From assembly GCF_032854445.1 (NCBI RefSeq), contig NC_088295.1, positions 38,923,385 to 38,987,384 of the forward strand: 64,000 nt of DNA, read 5' to 3'. The stretch comes from Liolophura sinensis. Lineage: Eukaryota; Mollusca; Polyplacophora; Chitonida; Chitonidae. Of the stretch, positions 1 to 12,582 are shown piece after piece; position 1 is the first letter of the stretch; each line of letters starts with the position of its first letter. The translations under genes and the position numbers were made by a program. The notes beneath the pieces were generated by a model. It made no database searches and was not told the DNA's origin. It was given only the letters and a program-made list of their open reading frames with translations.

Positions 1-423
1 ATTATGTATTTAGTATACTGTATTATGATGTGGAGAAAGGTCAAGTAACTATACATTCCTGTATAAGAAAGTATGAGGTGCGGATCACCGAGGAATGTAC
101 AGTTACAAGGTCTTTCTGCTACTTAAACGTTTGCATTAGTGTTACATAATAAATGATTTCCGTGTTAAGCAGTGGGAGGGAGTGGGGATGATAGCACATG
201 GGCTATGTTTTAGTTCCAGTTCTTTATGTATGGTGACATGGCCAAAATATGCTCGGCTAGGCAATTCAGATCTGCCAGAGGAATTTGGAAAAGTACGGCT
301 GCTGTACTTTCCTGAGGGAGAAATGACAGTTTCTGAATAGAGTTTCGTCACCACAAGCGTTTAATATGTTAGATATCTGTATGTGTGTGTGTGCTTCAAT
401 TTGGCTTTCTTTTTCATTCACAG
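1..423 (+). other. intron of CDC5L running in from outside the window
   Basis: No coding sequence was recognised here. The stretch ends in a pyrimidine-rich tract and CAG just before the first visible CDC5L exon, so it is read as intron. The small minus-strand ORF inside it has no family resemblance. Confidence 0.7.
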
Positions 424-1587
<1,164 letters not shown>

Positions 1588-2125
1588 TATTAAATGAAAC
1601 AATTTTTTTGTCTTCTCTTTGTAGATCACATTGTTGTTGATGACAAGCCCCAAAAAAAAGTCATTCATGAATCACAATTCTCTGTTGTGATGTTCTGCTT
1701 AGTGCTTTGCCACAGACTAGAAAAGCTCGGACTTCCTGTCATGCTGATATGTTCGGTCTTGTCAGTGGTGTTTCTACTTCCTTGGATAATCGTGACTTTT
1801 TCACCTGAAGCATGTATTGTGGAAGTTGACAGTAAATTCTGCCATTTTCAACTGATTGGGAAACATAAACAACATACACAATTTCATGTCTGAAGGGATG
1901 GCATTTTTTTTTTCAATGTAAGTGTGGTGTGTTTATGAATTTCACTGGTTGTTATAAACCAGATCTTTCTCAGCAGTCAGCAATATGCGTGGCATAAGAC
2001 AGAGCCAGTGACCACCTCATGCAGAACCCTTTTTCCCAGATTTAGGTTCCTCATTGTTAAATTGACTGTTTCATGTAAATACAGAAATCAGCAGAATTTA
2101 TCAATAAAAATCAAACATTTGTGGA
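1588..2125 (+). other. 3' untranslated region of CDC5L
   Basis: The sequence from the stop codon to just past an AATAAA at 2103-2108 is read as the last-exon UTR. A 99-codon ORF at 1594-1893 lies wholly inside it and shows no protein features, so it is not called. A second AATAAA at 2459-2464 could give a longer transcript. Confidence 0.6.
2103..2108 (+). promoter_or_regulatory. polyadenylation signal AATAAA of CDC5L
   Basis: A canonical hexamer about 515 bases after the CDC5L stop codon, followed by a GT-containing stretch. An alternative copy lies at 2459-2464. Confidence 0.55.
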
Positions 2126-3149
2126 AGACAACTCGTCAAGCCATCATTTCTTTTATCGGGTTTTCACCCACAACTGGAAATACAGATCCACTTTTCCCAG
2201 TGCCGTGTTCTGTGCTCTGATTTGTCTAGCAGATATTTATACCAAACTTCTGACTTGATGAGCTGATGGTGGGAGATTGTGAATTGTTCTTTGACTACAT
2301 ACATGTGGGTGAAGTTAAGAAGTACCTATCGCCATGAACAGCTTTCATGATCTGTGTCAGTAGGCAGGCCTGCATTGAATACTTCGTAGATGTATCATGT
2401 AAGTCATACTGATAACGCAGAGTACTGTTTTGTGTGGACGTCTGATTCATATATTTTAAATAAACCTCGAAAAACTGAACATTTCGCCTTGGTCTTAATT
2501 TGTATGTATTTAGTGTTGTTAGTTTCTTCAGTGAATGCATCTATTCAGCGATTTCAGCTTGGACCTTAAAGCCCAAATTTTTAAGTGATTCAACGTAAAG
2601 ATATAGCGAATGCTCGCTTCGGTGTTTGTATTCAAATTCCAGTGAAAGACTACTTGCGTTCTCTGGGATTTCAGATGGAAAAATTAAAGAACTTTTCCAT
2701 TGATAAAGTGAACAGTTGTCATGTGATGAAGTATAATGACGTAATATGAGCGACAGGATAATTGTACATTTTTTCCTGTTTTCCACTTCAGAATGTATTG
2801 CCTTAGGTATTCTTGTGGACGCATGGCCACATTCAAACACTTTTCTGTTAAAACTGGATGCCTTAAAACCATGCCAAATGACATGCACCCACCCACGTCT
2901 TGTTTCACCAGAGACGTTTCTGTAAAGAAATTCCAGGCCTGTTTAGTCGACCCTCTTGGAGAAGTTTGAAATCACTGAAATCTTTGTTTACCACGAAGAC
3001 ATATCGTTTTACATACTTAAAGCAACGATTTCCACCTGACTTCTTACAAAAGAATGCGGTTAATAACCTGGCTGAGTTTTTTTTTTCATTGCTAAATACA
3101 ATTACTATCTTGTCAAGCGACAGTTAGGCCCTTGACTAATGAGGTGTTT
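2126..3149. other. intergenic, no gene recognised
   Basis: Overlapping minus-strand ORFs at 2541-2908 are short, one opens with a non-ATG codon, and neither resembles a known domain. No repeat structure was seen. Confidence 0.5.
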
Positions 3150-3285
3150 GAACCCAGCTCTCGCTGTTCGAGAGGTTTGCTAGGTATATGACCAAGCTGG
3201 GCGGTTTACTCCGGTTTTCCTCCGCCCCAAAAGCTGACTAAAAACCAAAGTGAAATATTCTTGAGCATGGCGTTAAACGCGAATC
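3150..3285 (+). repeat. SINE-like fragment with the shared 3' tail
   Basis: It carries a diverged GGTTT-cctccg segment and then GTGAAATATTCTTGAG followed by a GGCGTTAAAC-like end. This is the same tail as the major SINE family in this window, but the upstream part differs, so it looks like an old or chimeric copy. Confidence 0.55.
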
Positions 3286-3294
3286 AGCCTGGGA

Positions 3295-3560
3295 GCAGGA
3301 TGTGCTGGATTGGTTAGAGGCGCTTGCCTGTCAGTCGGGGTTCAAATCCGGCTCAGGAATTTGTGGATTACCCACCTTTCGCCTGTGTTTAGGCCTTGGT
3401 GAGAGTAAGTGCTTGACAATGTCTGTTTCCATTTGCGCGGTCCAACATTAGTTGAAGACCTCCACTTCCTCCACTGTGGCTTGCGTATCTGTACCTCAGC
3501 ATAGGTGGTGAAAAATCGCAAATATCTGGCCAAAGGGTGTGGGCGCATCGGTTTCCTCCA
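3295..3560 (+). repeat. tRNA-derived SINE, second family
   Basis: The left end has an A-box-like TTGGTTAGAGGCGCTTGCC, and the B box GGTTCAAATCC follows about 30 bases later, as in a tRNA-related Pol III promoter. The body (3360-3560) is unlike the major SINE family. No target duplication was found, so the right border is approximate. Confidence 0.55.
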
Positions 3561-5664
3561 GTACAGTTCTAGGGCTAGCCCTAGACTTCTGCTAGGTTTC
3601 TTTCAGCCATTAAACTAATGGCTAAACCAGTCGTATGACAGTAAAATCTTAAGTATTGCATTAAGTAGCAATCAAATAGACATGTCAATAAGTAGGTCTA
3701 TAGATGTCTATTATTGAAGGTCTTTAATTGAAAGCCTTTGGTGTGAGCACCTTTCCAACATTGATACTAGTATTCTGGCAATATATTCACTTTCCCACAC
3801 GTTACCTGTTCCATACGTACTGGTACATCATCTGTTTTAGCTAAATTGTTTTGAGTCGCACAGAGCTGTGGAAAGACGGTCCTGTTGTTCTTGATCTTGT
3901 TGCTTTGGGTGTTCTTCTTGATCTTGTTCGTGTATTTTGTCCTTCTGGAACATGTAAGCGCCAGCAGCGACATTCCCCAGTCTGGATTATTAGAACAGAA
4001 CTGTCAGTTAAAAGAGACTGATGTACTTGCAATAGGCGCCTTTGATTTTGACCACGTCGCGGTAATTTTTTTTCTTGCTGCATGATTTATGACAGTTTCT
4101 TATCTGGATGATACTCATCAGTGTAACAAATTTTATGTCATGCATAAAATTACAGCCTTCATCATAAATATGCCATCAATTTTGAGATAATCTTGAATGT
4201 GGATGAGGATTTATGGCTTGCTACAGCTTAAGAGGGTTATTAATACTGGTTAATGAGGATTAGATTTGTGATTGTGTGACATAATATGTAGGTAATGTGA
4301 TCAGAACCGAGCTGTATAGTACCTCTTGCCTCGCTCTGACGACATGCTGTTTACATAATAAGTGGCAACAGCTGTTGATCGTATTATAGACCGTCAAGTT
4401 TCTGTTAAAGCACTGTCCAGTACCGCCCGTAGGCGATAGGAACATGTATATGTACATGAGTTTTCGACTGTATCAGGATAATGGCCAATGACCACGGATA
4501 CGACACCGAAACACAAACGCAGTAACGTTACTTTCAATATTTCGTCCCCACTAGAAGTGGCATACATAAGGAAAAGAATATCGGATAGTCCACGAAGAAA
4601 CAATAAGCATCTTATAAATTCGCAAATATTCTAGTGTTGACTTACATCACCTTGGGTTTTGCACATTACATGAAAATTTCAGTATCATATATGCATGTAT
4701 TGATTGACATCAATCCACGGTGTGTCTTTGATGCAATACATTTTAGGCTATTGCTATTGTTTAAATGCCATTTTATCTAAAATTATCATGCTCTTTGTCG
4801 AATATCTGTTGAATGAAAGACTGTCAAAATATCAAACTCTTACGTTTGAAACGTTTTGAATAATTGCATATTTATTATACAGAGTGGCATCACGTCGTAG
4901 ATGTGGACCATTTCATGCATATACGCCTACTTTTAAATGTGTTGCTGTTTTAACACTGTTTCGCCCATAGTGCTGAAATGTTCATAAAAGGTGTGTGATA
5001 TCCATGTGTGTGAAATACAAAGACTCACGTTTGAAACATTTAGAACAATTGCATTTTTAAGACCGTTGTTTTATGGTCCACGCGATATACACGTATAGTC
5101 AAAACCCCATATGACACGTGGTAACAAAACTGCTGACAAACTATAAATGGTATGTCATTTTAGTAAACAGGATAAAAATATACGAATAATAAAAGCGTAT
5201 ATGATAAAGATTTAAATACCAAAAAAAAAAAAAATTCTCGTAACGTTTGCCGTAAATGGGGTGGTTAGAATGTCCTAAGCTGATGAGACATATGAGAAAG
5301 GTTTACGAACAAATCGATTTGAGAAATTTTTGAAAGTAGAACAATTTGTGCTCAACAAAGTGGATTTTACTAATATCATTTTAACTGCATGCGCCGCGCT
5401 TGATATAAACAATCATGTTGTTTTAAATGGCATGGCGTGAAAAGCTAGCGGTTTTTGGTTTCAAGTGGCGAATGTCTATATAAATTGAAAAAAAAATGAT
5501 CATGAATAAACTTACAGACCGGAGATTGGAGTTTTTTCTTGACGGATTCATTTGGCCTATTTTTTGAAATCCTTCCGATATTTCACCGACAACGATCACG
5601 TCGTGACACAGGCTGTTGATCAAGCCAGCGAATTTAAACCATGTACACTTCATCAATAATGAGA
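3561..5664. other. intergenic, no gene recognised
   Basis: AT-rich sequence with a poly(A) run near 5221. The short ORFs near 3.8-4.6 kb overlap in several frames on both strands and have no protein features. Confidence 0.5.
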
Positions 5665-5870
5665 CATGTTTTCACGCCTAATGGCGACTCGGATCCAAGC
5701 TGTACATGCCATTCCTCTCTTGCGAGCACTTCGTTCGCTGTAAATGAAAAATACACTAATGAACATCGGACGTGATAGTTCAATATTTCTCGCCCGAACA
5801 TGCCGGATCCAAGCTGTGTATAAACATATCATTCTCATCTGTTACCACCTGTTTGCTTTACGGCCATACA
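5665..5870. repeat. unclassified dispersed repeat next to a SINE
   Basis: The stretch TTTCACGCCTAATGGC...ACTCGGATCCAAGCTG near 5671-5712 recurs, diverged, at about 58738-58773, and both copies lie just upstream of a SINE. The phrase GGATCCAAGCTGTGTATA is repeated within this segment near 5805. The family is unknown. Confidence 0.4.
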
Positions 5871-5871
5871 G

Positions 5872-6015
5872 AACACTGCCAGACCTTCCCACGTACGGCC
5901 GGAGAGGAAGCCAGCATGAGCTGGACTTGAACTCACAGCGACCGCATTGGTGAGAGGCTTCTGGGTCATTGCGCCGTGCTTGCGTGTTAATCACCTCAGC
6001 CACGGAGGCCCTCTA
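5872..6015 (-). repeat. tRNA-derived SINE, major family, head part only
   Basis: This is the reverse complement of the GGCCTCCGTGGCTCAG...GTTCAAGTCC head and the following CATGCTGGCTTCCTCTCC region. The conserved tail is missing, so the copy is truncated at its 3' end. Confidence 0.8.
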
Positions 6016-6027
6016 ACGTCAGTAAGG

Positions 6028-6033
6028 TTTATT
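6028..6033 (-). promoter_or_regulatory. candidate polyadenylation signal for ORF A
   Basis: AATAAA on the minus strand, about 220 bases beyond the TAA of the 560-residue ORF. It is the first such hexamer downstream. Confidence 0.4.
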
Positions 6034-6249
6034 TAAGAAAACACGCGATCCCGTTTAAAGGCCTCGTGCTTGTAAAATTATGCTTTTTAATGGAAATATG
6101 CATATAATAAATATACTATCGCATTCTTCAGGAACAGTCGCATGCAATGCATGTAAACTATTGAATAATAAAGTATTTACTTCTCTTGTTTTTCAGTTTA
6201 CATAGGATATGATGAAAAATTGTCCACATAAGCACTGTATGACATACAA

Positions 6250-7932
6250 TTACGATGGCGGTGATCCATGAGTTAGTTTTAATTCAATAATTTTCCCTTT
6301 GTGATCACGGAAACAGTTTTTCACCCAGTTTCCAGTCTGGCGAAATTTGATTTTACGGTCAGGTGAAAATGACCTCTCTGTCGATTTTTCCCGCGCGAGA
6401 ACAAGAGACAAATTTCGACTGTGTCTGTTTTTCTCCCTTGATGTTGGTCGAGATGTGGACCGTGAGGTACATTCGGAATTAGACACTTCTTGATCCTGGT
6501 CCGTTTGACCATACACCCCGAAGCCTTCGAACTGTTTCGTAAGCGGAACGATTCCAGACGTCCATCCACATTCTGACTCGCCATCCACATTGTCGAAGAC
6601 ACTTGGTAGACGAATAGCGTTGACGGCGTTGAATGCTGAAAGGTTGACGTCTGCCAGCTCGGTCAATGAGTTCTGGTTTCCGGTGTCATCATAGTCTTTG
6701 TTGTGGTGTACGGTATTTTCATTGGTTTCCACTTTGTCGTCTGCTCTTCCGTTCACGACCTTTTCCGTAATGGCATTGTCAACTTTGTTCGTCGGGAAAG
6801 ACTGAAACGTAGCAGACTGAAATTTTAACTTTCCAAAATATTGTTCTGGTGAAGAGTTAGTTGTCTCTCTGTAGGACAAAAGACTCTCTTCTTTCCTGGA
6901 CTCGGGATCTTTTTCTACAGGTTTGGCATCGTCTGCTTTCGGGTTATATCTCGCTGCTATAGAAGCTAATGTGTCCATTTTCTTACTGTACCGCCAATCT
7001 TTCCGATTCCTACGTCCTTTATCCGTCATTCCAAGCGGTGACACAGATAAAGAACGGTCCTTTGCTTCCCGGATTTTCGCTGACCTCATGTAGCGCCGTG
7101 CCGCTATGGGAGAACGCCTGGAGCTGATTCCAGTATTACGCTCCGACTGTGCGGACACGACACCACGACCCACGTGTTTACCGTCCGTATGAGCTACCGT
7201 GAAGGGACGAGGACGCGAAATTGACACTTGACAATTGGATCGAGATCTTGGTTTTGGGCGTCCCTCATCCTGGGTGTCCAGAAACTTCACCACTTGTTTG
7301 ATATTTAGCTTATCTGGGTCGTACTCAGACATTGGGGTGCAGCTTCTTGGAGGAGGTTTAACTCTTACCATGATTTTGGGGTTTTCGTCTTGAGCGGACT
7401 TCGTTGTGTTAGGTCTTTGGCTATTTGCAGATCTCGCCTCCCGACTACTTCCACTCTGGAATGATGTTCTACGTGGCCTCTTCCAACCCGACCATTCTAA
7501 GTTCAGCTTGGGCTTCGGCAGGACTTTGGTCGAATTTTCGGCCATTTTAGTTATGGTGGATAGGTTGGTCACAGGCCATACTGGAAGAGACGACGTTCTT
7601 GGTGTCTCACTGTTTTGTTGATCACTTTCGGAAACATCATTTTTGGACGTTGCATCTCCGTTAGTCGAACGGTGGGAAACCGACGAAGACCTGGCGAGTT
7701 TCTCTCTGCTATATCCATGTGAGGAGGACGGCTTTAGGCGAAATGTCTGTTTTCTGGGGCCTATTGCCTCAGACACTGTCACATAAGGCATAGTTTTGCT
7801 CCGGGTCACAGCTAAAATCGGGAAAGATCTGGAAAATCTGTTCGAGTCCATCCCATCTTGATTCGTCTTAGTGGTCAGTGGGAACCCAATGCGGATCACT
7901 CTGGGCTGCCAATGGTTCTGGACCACATTCAT
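6250..7932 (-). CDS. single-exon ORF A: 560-residue basic, disordered protein of unknown function
   Basis: An uninterrupted ATG-to-TAA frame of 561 codons, far longer than chance allows in this AT-rich DNA and richer in G+C than its flanks. The product is rich in Ser, Arg, Lys, Thr and Asn, with clusters such as RSTSRPTSREKNRHSRN near the C-terminus and PPPRSCTPMSEYDPDKLN near residue 200. I see no signal peptide, membrane segment or enzyme motif. The most ordered-looking parts are around residues 205-220 (NIKQVVKFLDTQ) and the last 35 residues (IKFRQTGNWVKNCF...KIIELKL). A possible splice acceptor (TATATGTAG) lies just before the ATG, so a 5' UTR intron is plausible. I do not recognise the family. 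The length and base composition make a real coding exon likely; the function is unknown. Confidence 0.75.
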   Translation of the reverse strand: MNVVQNHWQPRVIRIGFPLTTKTNQDGMDSNRFSRSFPILAVTRSKTMPYVTVSEAIGPRKQTFRLKPSSSHGYSREKLARSSSVSHRSTNGDATSKNDVSESDQQNSETPRTSSLPVWPVTNLSTITKMAENSTKVLPKPKLNLEWSGWKRPRRTSFQSGSSREARSANSQRPNTTKSAQDENPKIMVRVKPPPRSCTPMSEYDPDKLNIKQVVKFLDTQDEGRPKPRSRSNCQVSISRPRPFTVAHTDGKHVGRGVVSAQSERNTGISSRRSPIAARRYMRSAKIREAKDRSLSVSPLGMTDKGRRNRKDWRYSKKMDTLASIAARYNPKADDAKPVEKDPESRKEESLLSYRETTNSSPEQYFGKLKFQSATFQSFPTNKVDNAITEKVVNGRADDKVETNENTVHHNKDYDDTGNQNSLTELADVNLSAFNAVNAIRLPSVFDNVDGESECGWTSGIVPLTKQFEGFGVYGQTDQDQEVSNSECTSRSTSRPTSREKNRHSRNLSLVLAREKSTERSFSPDRKIKFRQTGNWVKNCFRDHKGKIIELKLTHGSPPS

Positions 7933-10659
7933 CTTCTACATATAACTCAGCCAGACAGCCCTTACACCAAGACCTTCATCCGGGTCTTCGTTAAACTTAC
8001 ATCATCATCGTAAAATACACCATAGTCTATGTAAAACTTGTCGTTGTTGTTGTTGTTGAAAACCTGTATTGTATTCAGTGTAAAACAATGAATCATCGGC
8101 TGTGAACTGAACACACATTGGAGTACACGTATGACCGAAGCCTCGACGCTGTACTACCAAACGTCATGTGTGGCAGCAAACTCCGCACCATGTGACACTT
8201 TAGTATCCTCACAGATTTCGTTTTAGGGCACTCACGGGAGGTATTCAGATCTCAACTGTTTTCTGTGAATACCGTTGCAGACGTTTGTGCTTCGCGAACT
8301 GGGTTGATTTTTTAATACATACACCCTGCAGCTGTGTGCCTTTCTGCATTCACGTCACCCAAATCATGTTAAAATATCTGAGGCAGAGTAGTTTTTGGGA
8401 CATAAAAAGCTATAAACTCAATGTCTAATGACTGTTATTCCAGCATGTCACTCTTTCCCACTGGTGCACGATTGGTGCAGATTGAAGATCCACGATGCTG
8501 GCTCAATCAATGATATTGGTCCTCTCTTGGGATGAATTTGTCTAGCTGCAATTCGCCTGTAACTTAATTTCTTCTCGTACTTCCTGAAATTTCCTCAACC
8601 ATTATGGACGATGTACTGTTGCAGTTTGATGATGATTCACACACCCAAACTGTTTATGGACTCTAGAAGATCACCGGCTGATTACAGGATTCGTATATAG
8701 ACCTAGTACGACTCCCAGACTGACGCGAAAATGGAGTCCCTCGCTGTTACAGAACTCCGTGTGCGTGCACGGGAGAAAGTTAGACCACCTTCGGTTACCT
8801 GTCAGGAAGCAGAAAAATAAGGAGGTTAGCATAAACACAAAGCCGATTTACCTTCAAGATCAGGACTAATCTGTTTTGAGCAGTCCAAGTGGTGGACACA
8901 GTTGAGCGATAAAGGGCTTTTTGGTGAACTAAAGAATACCCGCCAGAGAAGCAGAGAAAGGCGTTTTTGTTCACATGTTTATACCTCAGTGCTGTTCACT
9001 TCAGAACGTTTTGTTAACATATTAACCACTGCCGAGTTAACAGGTAGTTCATAGCGGACCTACCGTAAATAAATGCCCAACTTTCCTTTATGTATGTGCC
9101 ATTCTGTATTTTGTTCGTGCTGGGGTTCTGTCACATGCCATATTGCATACCTATCTGCTTACTATTTAAGAGTGCTTTTTTTAACTATTTAGTTTGCCTA
9201 AGCTAGCAGTAGAAGGCAATGTCACTTTGACATATGTATTTTCCAGTTCCTAATAACAGGCAGATTCACTTGCAGGGAGGTCCGTTTCTACGACGTATTA
9301 ACTGCAACGGAATCGTAAAAGTTAACAGTTAGTTTAACACAGATTGCATTCCGATTCAGGATTGTGTTCCATAAAGACTGCAGTGGTAGGGAAGTCCGGA
9401 ATTATAACTTCTGTTCTTCCAAGGATCCAAATTTTACTTACATAAAATACCATATGCAACATGATAACTATACTGTGCATATTTCACAGTAAAATAAATT
9501 GAGATTATTACACAAATACGAGTCAATAACACAGTATTTATGGTTTTACTTACTTCACTGTCTAACAAAGCCTTTTTTTAGTTGAAACTTAAATAATGAT
9601 AAAAATACAGATTGCTTTACTGTTGTTAACAGTGATATGCGTTAACGCTTAAGATTAACACTTTTGCTTCACCTAATAAGCAAAACACGTTGCAACAAGC
9701 ATTTCCTGTTACATTGACTTTCAGCGGTATGGTATCCTATCAGTTCTACGTTGGGAAAATGTCTTACCACGATACAAGGAAATAGTTTTCATGGTAAATG
9801 ACGCGTCTTACATGACGTCCTTACCCAAAATCAAGTTATGTAAATTCTCATGCTTATTCTCCATGGATATATAATGGACATAATGTGACGCTTTTATGAC
9901 ATTACAACATGCATGGCCGATGACTGCACCATGAGAAGACAACCTACCAGTGTTGTATTGTGTTTGTTATGACAACGCAGGCTAGCGTAAATTTTCTCTG
10001 TCTGTTCTGGATGACCTACGAGATCAGAAGAACCTGAATTATATATGGTGCATATGTCTGCACATATCCTTAATTCATGTTGTTTCATACGTCAAATCGA
10101 CGTACGCATGTTTAATCTTGTCCGCATCATTACACAATGCTCAGCGCCACCGCGATGAGTAAAAGATATTCCCGTTATTTTGTTTTCCCTACCTCTATTC
10201 GGGATTCACTCGACTACGTATAGGGTATGTCCTCTATCGCTTTTGAAACTCTTCGTTGTGGATTCCCAGGACTTCGTGCCGCATTTCCTATCCCTTTCAT
10301 AATTATGCTGGATTCAGGACATCTTGTCCTGTTTCTTGTCACTGTTTAGGACCTTAGCTGGGGTGGGTTTTTTTTTTTTTTTTTTGGTTTAAATTTCAGT
10401 GCATATTCTCGTGCCAGTATATTTCGTCGCTGGCCTGACTCCTGAATCCGGCTATAACAAATGGCAATTTTCATTAGTTGCGTCAACCACAATCACAATT
10501 TTACACGACTTGGATATAAACAATCATTTCTTGAGTAGACGAGAGCAAAAAAACAAAAAAGAAAACTGAAAAATTTGTAAAAAAATTTATGAAATTACCT
10601 CGACTATTTTAAACAGGCAACAGAAACTAAACATGATGCCGGAAAATCCTGAGCCCAAC
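7933..10659. other. intergenic, no gene recognised
   Basis: The promoter of ORF A should lie near 7.95-8.2 kb, but no core element is convincing. A short GTT microsatellite is near 8041. The ORF at 9894-10088 is short and featureless. Confidence 0.5.
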
Positions 10660-10860
10660 TGACCTGTAAGGTCTGGAGTTCGATCCAGCTGCCCTTAGTT
10701 CGAATGCGGATTTATACATTGCCGGTTTAAACAAAGTACCTTATAAACGAAGAACGGCTGTTTCCGCGTTTCCCCACCTTTCGTCAATACACGAACCTGA
10801 CCAAAAGGTGAACAATTCTTTACTAGGGCTCAGAATGCGTTTCAAATGAAAAAATCCACA
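10660..10860 (+). repeat. possible degenerate tRNA-derived SINE
   Basis: A B-box-like GGAGTTCGATCC is followed by a tail whose GGTGAACAATTCTTTACT resembles the GTGAAATATTCTTGAG tail of the major family. It is strongly diverged and the borders are uncertain. Confidence 0.3.
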
Positions 10861-12455
10861 TAATTTTCTTGTTAGAGCATGTTGCCTATATATATAAGCC
10901 TGCTATAACTGTTCATATGATCTGTTCATGATAAGTAATATGCCACTGTCCCCTGAGAGCGTGTTAATAAATCAGCCAGTTACATCGTCTGTACTGTCCA
11001 TATAACAAATGTACAGTGTAAATGGTTAACCACGTTATGACGGATATTTAAACACGATGATGGATCGAAACATTTCGCTTTTTGACAGTCTGAATTTGCC
11101 ATTTATCTTCGATATCCTGAAATAGCTGTGTCTATAGACATTGAAGTCGGAAGAATATTAAAACCTTTGTGATCAAAAACGACAAAGATTGATCAGCGTA
11201 TTTGAAGTAAGAGGACTTTCGTGGTGATAAGTTATATATATGTGCTGGGTGTGTTTGTATTGCGGACCTGGCTGAGGGCTTGGTCAATGAAGACTATCGA
11301 ACTGGATGATATGTATGATTGATTATTGAATTGTGCTATAGTATGTATATGGGTTATTTTCGTGAGGTTTATTAGGTCTATCTAAGGACACATAAATCAC
11401 TCAACCCTTCGGGTGTCTTCTGTGAATAGGCAACATAAAAGCGACTTTTCACACGCCTTATTAGTTGCATTATTTTGCTATCAAATTCAATGTCAAACAG
11501 GTCGTAAGGGCGCATGCAACTGAGGTGGTAACAAGATAAGGACAGATAAAAAAAAATAACTGTGATATGAAACGATTATGAGCTTAACAGGCATGCTTCG
11601 GTTAACCGATATGTGCAAATTGTACAAAATAGTTCTTGCGACAAGATATACGCAAAAAGCATTAAAATACTTCTGAAAGTAGAAACGATGAATGTATAAC
11701 CAGTGTTTAATGTTATTCATCGCTAAAAATTGCTTTAACAGATTATAATTGCTTGTAACATATTTATATAAGATTTTATTTTTAAAAGCAAGAATATTGA
11801 AATAATGCTGTATTATTATTATTAAAGAATTATATCGTTTGACATTTACTGTGCATCTAGGTTCTGTAAATACTGAATTATTCCTGAAAACACGTTTTGC
11901 TTCATTTAAAAATACTGAATAAGTTAAATTAACGGTATTGGGGAAATCCTGAACTTTAAATACATTGCTGAACGTCGCCATAACTGAGCTGTCTGATGAA
12001 TTGTCTCAAATATAGCATTTTATTAATGAGGGCGTTCGAATCCAAGTATCGGTTGTTTGGCTGCGGCTTGAAGTCATAAGAATCTCATGTGTGTCTGTAT
12101 GGTGGCGTACGGTGACCTCCAATGTAGGGCCCTGACGTGTTTTCTATACCCATATATAAAGCTAACTCTTTTTTGTTGACTTATTGAGACTTATATACTC
12201 AAACAATTTTCACTTACATAACAGCGGTCAAGTTCATTGGTGAAGGAAAATAGGAAGAGACTGCCCTTCGGGAAATGTGCAAAACCTGAGTTACAACCCC
12301 ATGCCAACCAACGTGAGCTTGATTGATGTACGCCACTTCAGTGGTCAAAAATGGACTTTCGTCAGACGACATCAGATGATTCATTTAACATGAAAGGTGA
12401 AAATGGTTCTCAGTTTAAAGTATAATGATTGTTTCACCGAAAGATGGAATAATAT
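10861..12455. other. intergenic, AT-rich, no gene accepted
   Basis: It contains a 162-codon minus-strand ORF at 11493-11981 that starts with ATG. That product is rich in Ile, Tyr, Phe and Asn, as expected from translating AT-rich noncoding DNA, so it is not called. Confidence 0.45.
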
Positions 12456-12582
12456 ACAATTATTGCATGTTTCAGAATGAAACATCGTGATTTGTCGGCT
12501 CGACACAGGTGATGTACAACGAGCATCATCTGTCGAGAGCCGACAAATAACAATATTCCACTCTGAAACATGCAATAATTGT
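12456..12582. repeat. 127-bp imperfect palindrome (hairpin) at the head of a satellite array
   Basis: The left arm, 12456-12514, starts ACAATTATTGCATGTTTCAG and contains ATTTGTCGGCT. The right arm, 12524-12582, is its reverse complement with few mismatches. The loop is about 9 bases (TACAACGAG). The outer part of the right arm is the first partial unit of the 113-bp satellite that follows, so the left arm is an inverted partial unit. Confidence 0.85.

Noticed and set aside
1594-1893. 99-codon ORF directly after CDC5L
   Set aside because: It lies inside the 3' UTR of CDC5L, seven bases after its stop, with no protein features.
2541-2888. 115-codon minus-strand ORF
   Set aside because: It opens with a non-ATG codon, overlaps another ORF in a different frame and resembles no known domain.
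11493-11981. 162-codon minus-strand ORF starting with ATG
   Set aside because: The Ile/Tyr/Phe/Asn-rich product matches AT-rich noncoding composition. No domain, no splice context and no polyadenylation signal in a sensible place. Transcript evidence could overturn this.
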